Shown here: positions 1 to 7,137 of the stretch, piece by piece
Layout: each line of letters begins with the position of its first letter
Numbering within the stretch: position 1 is the stretch's first letter
From: Xanthomonas cannabis pv. cannabis
GTDB taxonomy: Bacteria; Pseudomonadota; Gammaproteobacteria; Xanthomonadales; Xanthomonadaceae
Direction of reading: 5' to 3'
NCBI RefSeq assembly: GCF_000802365.1
Contig: NZ_JSZE01000076.1
Coordinates: 1-40,933, forward strand
DNA: 40,933 nucleotides
Translations under genes and position numbers: made by a program
Notes under the pieces: generated by a model
The model's input: only the letters and a program-made list of their open reading frames with translations
Databases searched by the model: none
Told to the model about the DNA's origin: nothing

Positions 1-1584
1 GGGATCGGCCAAGGCGGCCAATACGCTGTCGATATCGGCCACACCGGCCATGCCGCAGAGCACGTTTGCCACATCGTCCATGCCGCCACTGTCCAGCGCG
101 CGGCGCAGCTCGGCCACGCCATGGGTTGCACGCTTGCCGGGCGTGGGCGCGTCGCCGACGGTGGCCTCGGCAGCACTGCGTGCCGCGCCGCGCCGGCGCC
201 GCAACGCCCATACCAACGTCACCACCCACAACACCGCAAAGCCTGCGGCGGCGGCCATCCATCCCCATGGCCGTTGCGTAGCTGGCGACGGCTGCTGCTG
301 CAACGTCAGCGCACTGGCTGTTGGCGCAGGCGCCGCGTTGTTGCTTGCCGGGCTGCCTGTCGGCGCAGGTGCCGGGGCCGGTGCCGCAAAGGCCCCGCTG
401 CCCGCCGCAACATCCAATGTCAGATCCGGCACCGCTGCGGTCTTGGCCGCGCCTGCGCCGACATCCCACCAGGCCACCTGCAGCCCAGGCACGACCAGCG
501 GGCCGGCGCGGTTGGGCACGATCGAATAGCGGCGCGTCAGGCGCAGCTGCGGCGAGCCGTCCACAAAGCGTTCTTCGTATTGCGCCGGCTCGGCGAACAC
601 CTGCGCATCGGGCACGCTTGGCGTGGGCAACTCGGGGAACTGCGCCTGGGTGGCGCCGCGCGCGCTGGCTTCCACCATGAACTGCGTCGCTTCCCCGGCA
701 GTGGCGCGTTGCGGCGTGGCCGTGTAGCGCAACTGCAGGCTGCGCAGCGGCAGCCAGGGCTGCGGCGCGTTGGCCGGCTGGGCGCGCACCTGCAGCGGAA
801 TGCTGGCGCTGCGCGCGCTCAGCTCACCGTTGCCGCGACCGAAATAATCGTCGAAGAATCCACCGACCGATCGCCCGTTGAATCGCGCCGGGGGCAGCAC
901 CAGCCGGCCGCTGCGCTCGGGCACCAGCAGATAGCGCCGCTCCACCACGTTGTACTGGCGGCCGTTGACCAGCTTGACCGAACTGACGTCATCGCCAATG
1001 CGTTGCAGCGACGCGCCATCGGGCGCTTCCAGATCCAGCTCGCCCGATGCCAGTTGATTGGCAAAGTACAAGCGCACCACCACCCCCACGCTCTGCTGCA
1101 CATAGGGCTGCGGGTCGTCCACCCGGGTCTCGACGAAAGCCTCTTCATTGCCCTGCGCCGCACTCGGCCCGCCGGCAGCGCCGCTGGAACTGCTGGCGGC
1201 ATCGTTCGCCGCTCCAACCACCTGCAGGCGCAGCGGCTCGGTGCGCTCATTGCCAACCCGTATCGCCGGCACGATCAGTTCACCACTCTTGCGCGGTGTC
1301 AGCACCACACCGAACAGGGCACGCACCGTCACCGAACCGTTGGTCACCTGCATCTGCTGATTGGCGCTCTTGGCGCCCAGCGAAAAATCATTGCGCAGCG
1401 GCGTGTAGTCCGGATCGACGCCGCGTTGGTCGGTTTCGATGTTCAACATCACCACGTCGCCAGCATTGGCGCTATCGCGATCAAGCCACGCGCGCGTGAC
1501 CGCACCCGCTGGTGCGCCAACCAGCAGCATCATGCAGGCCAGCATGCCGATCGCCGCGCGGCGCAAGTGGTGTCTGCCGATCAT
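1..1584 (-). CDS. batD: BatD-family protein (partial, C-terminus beyond left edge)
   Basis: Last gene of the Bat operon visible here. I read 528 codons without a stop by translating the reverse strand from an ATG at 1584; the C-terminus lies beyond the window. The start overlaps the stop of the VWA-TPR gene as ATGA, which fixes it. The N-terminus has a signal peptide (basic start, then a hydrophobic run to about residue 24). A long beta-rich periplasmic region follows, with the repeated Ig-like segments typical of BatD (oxygen tolerance) proteins. After a Pro/Ala-rich linker there is one transmembrane helix near residues 441-463, then a short cytoplasmic part. In the family BatD is an inner-membrane protein needed for aerotolerance or stress resistance in some bacteria; its biochemical role is unknown. 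It probably works with the VWA proteins encoded upstream. Confidence 0.85.
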   Translation of the reverse strand, partial: MIGRHHLRRAAIGMLACMMLLVGAPAGAVTRAWLDRDSANAGDVVMLNIETDQRGVDPDYTPLRNDFSLGAKSANQQMQVTNGSVTVRALFGVVLTPRKSGELIVPAIRVGNERTEPLRLQVVGAANDAASSSSGAAGGPSAAQGNEEAFVETRVDDPQPYVQQSVGVVVRLYFANQLASGELDLEAPDGASLQRIGDDVSSVKLVNGRQYNVVERRYLLVPERSGRLVLPPARFNGRSVGGFFDDYFGRGNGELSARSASIPLQVRAQPANAPQPWLPLRSLQLRYTATPQRATAGEATQFMVEASARGATQAQFPELPTPSVPDAQVFAEPAQYEERFVDGSPQLRLTRRYSIVPNRAGPLVVPGLQVAWWDVGAGAAKTAAVPDLTLDVAAGSGAFAAPAPAPAPTGSPASNNAAPAPTASALTLQQQPSPATQRPWGWMAAAAGFAVLWVVTLVWALRRRRGAARSAAEATVGDAPTPGKRATHGVAELRRALDSGGMDDVANVLCGMAGVADIDSVLAALADP

Positions 1585-3404
1585 CGTCCGGCCCGTTGCC
1601 TGCGTTCGTATTCCAGCCTGAATTTGGTCCGCAGCAAGCTGCCCGGATCGTCCGGTACCCGCCGCAACCAGGCATCCACCGCCTGGCGTTGCTCGCGTTG
1701 CTGCGGCGTCTCGCTTGCGGTGGCGGGCTCCTGCTTGCCGCCTGCGTCCGTCTGTTTGTCGCCCGCCTGCGCCATGGTTTGTTGCATCTTGCGACGCTGC
1801 GCCTCATCGGCCTGCTGCTGCGCCCTGGCATCGGCAGACTGCGGTGGCGTGTCCTGCCTGCTCTGCTCGCCTTGCCCGTTTTTGGACTGCGCATCCTGCG
1901 ACTTGCCGTCCTGCGGGGTCTGCGCGTCGGAGGGCTGCTGCTTGCCGTCCTGCGGCTTCTGCCCGGCCTGGCCGGACTGCGCGTCCTGCTGATTCTGGCC
2001 CGTCTGCTGTTGCCCGTTTCCATCCTGGCCGGATTGTTTCTGATCCTTGGACTGGCTCTTGCCGTCCCGACCTTTGCCGTCCTTGTTGTCCTGCTGCTGA
2101 CGCTTGCGCGCCGCGTCGACTGCCGCGCGATTGGCGATCGCATCCTGCTGGTTGGGATGTTGCTTGAGCACGCGATCGTAGGCTGCAATTGCCTCGTCGT
2201 AGCGGCCCTGGCGCGCCAGCGCATTGCCCAGGTTGTACAAGCCCTCGTCGGTCGGCACCGCTTCGAACGCCTTCTGCGCAGCGGCAAAGTCCCCTTTGCG
2301 ATACGCCTGCACCCCGGCATCCAGACGCTGTTGCTGCACCTGATCGGCACGCTGCCACAAGGTGCCGTCCGCTGCCCGTGCAGGCTGCGCCAGCGGCAAC
2401 ATGCACACCAGCGCCAGCACCGCCACAACCGCGCGCCGGCGAAACGCCAGAAGCGCCAGAAGCATCACCGGCATCACCAGCCAGTAACCCTCATCGAGCC
2501 AGGTCTTGCCGCCGCCGGCTTCGGCCGCCTCATCGGCAAGCGGCTGCTGGGCAGGATCGAGCACCCCCAGCGCCTCCAGGTCCGAGTCGTCCGGGGCAAT
2601 GCGCGCATAGCGCCCACCACCCTGACCGGCGAGATCGCGCAGGCGGCCCTCGTCGAGTCTTGCCTGGGCGATCTCGCCGCTGCCGGTGCGGTAAGCGGCA
2701 CCACGCACACTGCCGATGCCCAGGGCGGAGACATGGAACCCGCGTGCGCGTGCGGTGCGGGCAGCGCTTTCTGCCGACCCATCGGCACTGTCGCTGACCA
2801 CCAGAATGTCGCCCTGTTTGAAGCCGGCCTGCTGCAGCAACCGGCTCGCCGCCGTGATCGCCCGATCGGCGCGTTTGCCATCGACCGGCATCACCGACGG
2901 CGACAGCGCATCCAGAAACACGGCCACGTTGGCGGCGTCCTGCGTCAGGGGCGCGACGGTGAAACTTTCGCCGGCATAGACCAGCAATGCCACATCGCCA
3001 CCGGCACGCTTGCGCAGCAACGTGGCCAGCTTCGCGCGCGCCTGGAGCAGGCGCGAGGGCGGCAGGTCGGTGGCGAGGCTGCTGGAGGACAGATCCAGCA
3101 CCACCACCAACGGCATGCTGGATTGAAACACCGGGCGCTCGGTCTGCCGCCAGCTCGGCCCGCTCATCGCCACCACCGCCAGCGCGTAAGTCAGCGCGGC
3201 CAGCACGAAACCCAGCCATCCGCGCCGCCCGCCGGCCACCAGCAAGGCCGGCAACAGGTGCGCGTCCACGCTGTGACGCCACACATCGGCACTGCGCCGG
3301 CGTACGTGCCACAGCAGCGCCGCCGGCACGATCGCCAGCAAGGCCCACAGCCAGTCGGGGCGCAACAGATGCAACGCTGCCAGCAATTCGGTGGGCGCGC
3401 TCAT
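1581..3404 (-). CDS. VWA domain plus TPR protein (BatB/BatC fusion)
   Basis: 607-residue membrane protein joining what are separate BatB and BatC in other species. Two N-terminal membrane helices (about 18-33 and 63-80) precede a von Willebrand A domain. It has a MIDAS-type site: D104-x-S106-x-S108, T154 and D205. A third helix pair at about 307-342 leads to TPR repeats (about 358-432). A very polar low-complexity stretch rich in Q, D, G, S and K follows (about 436-560), with a charged C-terminus. The ATG at 3404 forms ATGA with the stop of batA and has GGAG six bases upstream; an in-frame ATG at 3410 is less likely. The VWA part may bind a divalent cation and a protein ligand, with TPRs in the periplasm. 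Fusion is inferred from domain order only; the exact substrate is unknown. Confidence 0.85.
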   Translation of the reverse strand: MSAPTELLAALHLLRPDWLWALLAIVPAALLWHVRRRSADVWRHSVDAHLLPALLVAGGRRGWLGFVLAALTYALAVVAMSGPSWRQTERPVFQSSMPLVVVLDLSSSSLATDLPPSRLLQARAKLATLLRKRAGGDVALLVYAGESFTVAPLTQDAANVAVFLDALSPSVMPVDGKRADRAITAASRLLQQAGFKQGDILVVSDSADGSAESAARTARARGFHVSALGIGSVRGAAYRTGSGEIAQARLDEGRLRDLAGQGGGRYARIAPDDSDLEALGVLDPAQQPLADEAAEAGGGKTWLDEGYWLVMPVMLLALLAFRRRAVVAVLALVCMLPLAQPARAADGTLWQRADQVQQQRLDAGVQAYRKGDFAAAQKAFEAVPTDEGLYNLGNALARQGRYDEAIAAYDRVLKQHPNQQDAIANRAAVDAARKRQQQDNKDGKGRDGKSQSKDQKQSGQDGNGQQQTGQNQQDAQSGQAGQKPQDGKQQPSDAQTPQDGKSQDAQSKNGQGEQSRQDTPPQSADARAQQQADEAQRRKMQQTMAQAGDKQTDAGGKQEPATASETPQQREQRQAVDAWLRRVPDDPGSLLRTKFRLEYERRQRAGR

Positions 3405-4408
3405 CGCCATCTCCGCGGCAACACGTACGCGAGCAACGCGATCACCATGGCTGCGCCCAAGGGCCAGTAGTAGCGTTCGACCCGCGGCTGCACCGACGGA
3501 CCCAAGGCCTTCACCGGCTCCAGGCGATCGAGTTCGGCGTAGATGCCCGCCAGCTCTTCGGTATCGCGGGCACGGAAAAAACGTCCGCCAGTTTGCTCGG
3601 CAATCTTGCGCAGCCCATCCTCGTCGATATCGTCGTTGCCGCCAGCCGGAATCGGCACGCCGAACAGCGAGTAGCCTCCACTGCCTCCGAAAGCGATGGT
3701 GTGCACACGCACGCCCTCGGCCTTGGCCAGTTCGGCCGCCTTCAATGGATTGAGCACCCCGGCGGTGTTGACGCCATCGGTGAGCAGGACCACCACCCGC
3801 TGGCCCTGCTTCTGCTCGCGCAGCCGCTTCACCGACAACGCGATCGCATCGCCGATCGCAGTCTCGCGCCCGGCCAGCCCCACCACGCTGTCGGCCAGCT
3901 GGTCGCGTACGGAGGTCAGATCCGCAGTCAGCGGGGTCAGTGCATACGCGCGCTGGCCGAACACCAGCAAGCCGACGCGATCGCCGTCGCGCCGATCCAG
4001 AAAGTCCGACAGCACCGCCTTGGCGGCGGTGAGGCGATCGACCACGTTGCCACCGAGCACCATGTCCGGCTCGCTCATGCTGCCGGACAGATCCACCGCC
4101 AGCATCATCTGCCGTGCTTCGCGCGGCGGCTGGATCACCTCGCCCAGCTGCTGCGGACGCGCCAGCGCGGCGCACAACAAGAACCAGCCCAGCCACGCCA
4201 GCCAGCGCGGCATGCGCAACGACGGCGCGCGTTGCGCCTGGGCCACCGCATGCAGCTGATCGGCATACGGCACACGCAGCGCCGCAGACTCCTGGCCGCG
4301 CTGCGGCCAGAACCACATCAGCAGCGGCAGCGGCATCAACCACCACGCCCATGGCCAGGCGCAATGCGCCAGCGCGTCCTGCCACTGCGACCACTGCAGC
4401 CAGTTCAT
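3401..4408 (-). CDS. batA: VWA domain membrane protein (BatA-like)
   Basis: 335-residue protein with hydrophobic segments near residues 16-34 and 68-83, a von Willebrand factor A domain, and a closing transmembrane helix near 311-330. The MIDAS motif is complete: D106-L-S108-G-S110, T161 and D211 in the TDG motif. This layout (two helices, VWA, one helix) is that of BatA/BatB (aerotolerance regulator) proteins. In the family these pair with a MoxR AAA+ ATPase, as metal-chelatase-like I/D subunit pairs do, to remodel or mature client proteins. Here the MoxR gene is four positions earlier in the same operon. Start and stop both lie in ATGA overlaps with neighbouring genes, which implies translational coupling. 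Client proteins cannot be read from the sequence. Confidence 0.85.
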   Translation of the reverse strand: MNWLQWSQWQDALAHCAWPWAWWLMPLPLLMWFWPQRGQESAALRVPYADQLHAVAQAQRAPSLRMPRWLAWLGWFLLCAALARPQQLGEVIQPPREARQMMLAVDLSGSMSEPDMVLGGNVVDRLTAAKAVLSDFLDRRDGDRVGLLVFGQRAYALTPLTADLTSVRDQLADSVVGLAGRETAIGDAIALSVKRLREQKQGQRVVVLLTDGVNTAGVLNPLKAAELAKAEGVRVHTIAFGGSGGYSLFGVPIPAGGNDDIDEDGLRKIAEQTGGRFFRARDTEELAGIYAELDRLEPVKALGPSVQPRVERYYWPLGAAMVIALLAYVLPRRWR

Positions 4409-4872
4409 CGCTGGCCCCGCATCAGACCCAGAAACCGGGCGCGCGCCAGTGCCTGCACCGCGTCCAGGTCGGCCACCGCCGGGGCGCGCTGAAATCCGCC
4501 GTCGAGCAGCGCGCGACCCGGCCCTTGCGAAAATGCGCGCGTCTTGCTGTTGCGGCCATCCAGAAACTGCAGCCAGGCATCGCCCTGCAACCGATCGGCC
4601 TGCGCATCGACGCTCCGCGCCGCGCGGCGCAGCAGCGCCGACAGTGCTGCCAGACGCTGCACAGGCGTTGCGGCACGCTGCAGCTCTGCATCGAAGGCCG
4701 CCAGCCAGCGACGTTGCCGTTGGCGGCGACGCCACCACCAGCACCACACACCGGCCAGCACCAGCACGACTGCCGCGATCAGCAGCCAACAGCCAGGCGC
4801 CAGCGGCCACCACGGCGGCGGCGGCGGCAGATGAACATCGCGCAGCGGCAGTGCCTGCGGGCTCATCGTCAT
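4405..4872 (-). CDS. DUF4381 family single-pass membrane protein
   Basis: 155-residue protein with a Pro-rich N-terminus, one strong transmembrane helix at about residues 27-47 (ending in a Trp and Arg cluster), and a cytoplasmic helical domain of about 105 residues. It matches DUF4381 by context and layout: this small gene usually sits between DUF58 and the first VWA gene of Bat operons. The start at ATG 4872 overlaps the DUF58 stop as ATGA; a second ATG at 4866 is possible. The biochemical role is unknown. Tight coupling to DUF58 and batA suggests a subunit or assembly factor of the same membrane complex, which is an inference from context. Confidence 0.75.
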   Translation of the reverse strand: MTMSPQALPLRDVHLPPPPPWWPLAPGCWLLIAAVVLVLAGVWCWWWRRRQRQRRWLAAFDAELQRAATPVQRLAALSALLRRAARSVDAQADRLQGDAWLQFLDGRNSKTRAFSQGPGRALLDGGFQRAPAVADLDAVQALARARFLGLMRGQR

Positions 4873-5831
4873 GCGCCCCGCACGGGGGCGCCGCCGCCCA
4901 GCCACGCGTCGCTGGCATCGTCGGTGGACAGGCGATGCACGCGTACGCCGCGCGATTGCAGCAGTGTGGCCAGCTGCTCCAGCGGCGCGACGAACTCGGC
5001 CTGCCAGCGCGCGCGCGCAGCTTGGCTGGCAAGATCCACCGCAATGCGCTCACCGCGCACATCGAAACTCAGGGCGCGGGCTGGCGGCGACAGCTCCAGC
5101 GGGTCGACCAGCACGATCACCACCACCTCGTGATGCAATGCCAGCCCGGACCAGCGCGTTGCGGAGATCCGGCTTGCACTGCGCGCATCGGCAAGCACGG
5201 TCAGGCGCGCGCCTGGCCGCAGGAGCCGCGCCGCATGATCCAGGGCGACCTCCAACCCGGCGTCGCCAGCAGGCGGCTGCGCATACCAGCGCGCCAGGGC
5301 ATCGAGCACCGGCAGCACACCGCGCTGCCCCGACCGCGGCGCGATCGGCGCCTCGCTGGCGGTGCCGCGCAAGGCCGCGACACGGTCGCCCTGCCGCTGC
5401 GCCAGCCATGCCGCCACGGCGCCGGCACGGGCGGCCTGCACCGACTTGTAACGCACGCGGGTGCCGAAGAAGAGTGCGGGCGAGGTGTCTGCCACGATCA
5501 GGCTCAAGCGCTCGCGCTCGGCCTGAAACAGCTTGGTATGCGCCCGCCCGGTGCGCGCGGTGACGCGCCAATCGATATGCCGCGCATCGTCACCGGCCAC
5601 GTACTCGCGCGACTCGGCATATTCCATCCCACGCCCGCGCGTGGCGGCCGGCACCGGCCCCACCAGCCCATGCCGGCCACGCCCAGGTTGCCCGCGATGC
5701 TGCACGGTGCCGCGCAACGCGATCAACTCGGCAAGGCTGGGGCGCAGGCCGTCACCGGCCACGGCAGCCGGTGGGTTCGCTGAGGGGAAGGACGGAATCG
5801 AAGACATCGGGCTCGGGCGGGAGGGCGGCAT
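4869..5831 (-). CDS. DUF58 domain protein
   Basis: About 320-residue protein carrying the DUF58 signature: the REYxxGDDxRHIDW motif near residues 75-88, then an ARTG segment and a VWA-like fold lacking a full MIDAS. DUF58 proteins accompany MoxR ATPases in most genomes and are thought to be adaptor or client-recognition partners. The start is uncertain. ATG 5831 has a close purine run (GAGG), while ATG 5807 gives 312 residues but no visible ribosome binding site. The gene follows moxR by 22 bases and overlaps the DUF4381 gene as ATGA. The role in this operon is inferred. Confidence 0.8.
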   Translation of the reverse strand: MPPSRPSPMSSIPSFPSANPPAAVAGDGLRPSLAELIALRGTVQHRGQPGRGRHGLVGPVPAATRGRGMEYAESREYVAGDDARHIDWRVTARTGRAHTKLFQAERERLSLIVADTSPALFFGTRVRYKSVQAARAGAVAAWLAQRQGDRVAALRGTASEAPIAPRSGQRGVLPVLDALARWYAQPPAGDAGLEVALDHAARLLRPGARLTVLADARSASRISATRWSGLALHHEVVVIVLVDPLELSPPARALSFDVRGERIAVDLASQAARARWQAEFVAPLEQLATLLQSRGVRVHRLSTDDASDAWLGGGAPVRGA

Positions 5832-5853
5832 ACCTCGGTAGCACGCTGCCCGA

Positions 5854-6873
5854 TCAGGGCAGCGGAATCTTGTCCAGCAACGCGGCGACCAGGCGCTCGC
5901 CATCCCACCCTTCGGCGGTGGCTTCGTAGCTGGGCAATACGCGGTGGCGCAGCACGTCCGGCGCAATGGCCCGGATGTCGTCGGGGGTGACGTAGTCGCG
6001 CCCGGCCAGCCACGCACGCGCACGCGCGCACCGCTCCAGGGCGATCGAACCGCGTGGGCTCGCGCCCCAGGCGATGCGCCGCGCCAATGCCGGGTCGTAG
6101 CGCTGCGGATCGCGCGAGGCCAGCACGATCTCGATCAGGTACCGCTCAAGCTGCGGCGCCAGGTGCACATCCAGTACCACGCGGCGTGCGGCGAAGACGT
6201 CGTCCAACGGAATCCTGTCGGGGACGGTCTCGTGCTTTTCCAGGGTGTCGCGGGCCGCCTCGCGCGCCAGACGCAGGATTTCCGCCTCGGCATCGGCCTG
6301 CGGGTAGCCAATGCGCACATGCATCAGGAAGCGGTCCAACTGCGCTTCGGGCAGCGGGAACGTGCCCTCCTGCTCGATCGGATTCTGTGTCGCCATCACC
6401 AGGAACAGCTGCGGCAGCGCGTACGTATGCCGGCCAACGGTCACCTGACGTTCGCCCATCGCCTCCAGCAGCGCCGACTGCACCTTGGCCGGCGCACGAT
6501 TGATCTCGTCGGCCAGCAGGATGGGGTGGAAGATCGGCCCCGGCATGAACTCGAACCGGCTGTCCTGCGGCCGCCAGATCTCGGTACCGGTCAGATCGGC
6601 GGGCAACAGATCCGGGGTGAACTGCACCCGCGCAAAATCCGTTTCCAGCCGCGAGGCCAGCGCGCGGATTGCGGTGGTTTTGGCCAGGCCCGGCGCGCCC
6701 TCCACCAGCAGATGGCCATCGGCCAGCAGGGCGATCAACAACCGTTCCACAAGCGCGGACTGGCCGACGATGCGCTGCGCCAGCGACTCGCGCAGCGAGG
6801 TGAATTGACGATGCAGCCGGTCCTCGGCGGGCGCGGCGGCGGCTTCTGGCGGGAGGAGCGGCGGTGCGTTCAT
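5854..6873 (-). CDS. moxR: MoxR-family AAA+ ATPase
   Basis: 339 residues, the usual MoxR length. Walker A GAPGLAKT lies at 59-66, Walker B at 118-125 (LLADEIN) and sensor 1 at 161-165 (ATQNP), followed by an intact helical lid domain. MoxR ATPases act as cytosolic chaperones that work with VWA proteins. This one heads the operon moxR-DUF58-DUF4381-VWA-VWA/TPR-batD, so it most likely drives a membrane-bound Bat complex. An inverted repeat and a weak promoter lie just upstream (6883-6949). Family assignment is secure; the process served (envelope maintenance, oxidative stress) is inference from Bat systems elsewhere. Confidence 0.92.
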   Translation of the reverse strand: MNAPPLLPPEAAAAPAEDRLHRQFTSLRESLAQRIVGQSALVERLLIALLADGHLLVEGAPGLAKTTAIRALASRLETDFARVQFTPDLLPADLTGTEIWRPQDSRFEFMPGPIFHPILLADEINRAPAKVQSALLEAMGERQVTVGRHTYALPQLFLVMATQNPIEQEGTFPLPEAQLDRFLMHVRIGYPQADAEAEILRLAREAARDTLEKHETVPDRIPLDDVFAARRVVLDVHLAPQLERYLIEIVLASRDPQRYDPALARRIAWGASPRGSIALERCARARAWLAGRDYVTPDDIRAIAPDVLRHRVLPSYEATAEGWDGERLVAALLDKIPLP

Positions 6874-6882
6874 AGGCCCAGT

Positions 6883-6910
6883 GTGACCGATTCGAACGCG
6901 ATTGGTTCAC
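6883..6910. promoter_or_regulatory. Inverted repeat upstream of moxR (candidate operator or leader hairpin)
   Basis: Arms GTGACCGAT (6883-6891) and ATTGGTTCAC (6901-6910) are inverted copies apart from one inserted base and one mismatch, around a 9-base spacer. The repeat begins 10 bases upstream of the moxR ATG. It could bind a dimeric regulator or fold in the 5' leader. No known operator was recognised. Confidence 0.35.
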
Positions 6911-6919
6911 CGCAGGGCT

Positions 6920-6949
6920 TTAAGAGGTTCAGGGAGTGACGGGGGTCAA
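6920..6949 (-). promoter_or_regulatory. Weak sigma-70-like promoter for the moxR-bat operon
   Basis: On the reverse strand TTGACC (6944-6949) and TCTTAA (6920-6925) are separated by 18 bases. The -35 is a good match and the -10 is poor. No better candidate was seen in the spacer between moxR and pilQ. The rest of that spacer (about 6950-7090) shows no gene or clear element. Confidence 0.25.
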
Positions 6950-7090
6950 GCTCACCTCGGGCCAGCCAAGCTACCTTTGATCGGCGGGGACCACATCGCA
7001 GCCGTCTTCGATCACGCATGGCGGATAGCCCATCAATCCGGCATGCATTGCGAGCTTCTGCGTTTGCGTCGGACTTTGCGCACAAGAAGT

Positions 7091-7120
7091 GAAAAAGAAG
7101 GCCGCTTGCGCGGCCCTCCT
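7091..7120 (-). terminator. Rho-independent terminator after pilQ
   Basis: On the reverse strand GGCCGC (7110-7115) and GCGGCC (7100-7105) form a stem around a GCAA tetraloop, followed by TTCTTTTTC. It lies about 20 bases past the pilQ stop and closes the pilMNOPQ transcript, separating it from the bat operon. Confidence 0.85.
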
Positions 7121-7137
7121 GTCGGTGTCCAGTGCCG

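Noticed and set aside
1860-2100. Repeated CTG/CCT-rich stretch resembling a repeat array
   Set aside because: It is the Q/D/G/K low-complexity linker of the VWA-TPR protein; there is no constant repeat with unique spacers, so not CRISPR.
121-3470. Long plus-strand reading frames (about 620-650 codons) opposite the bat genes
   Set aside because: They are antisense to well-supported genes, are rich in Arg, Ala, Cys and Leu as expected for GC-rich shadow frames, and have no family motifs.
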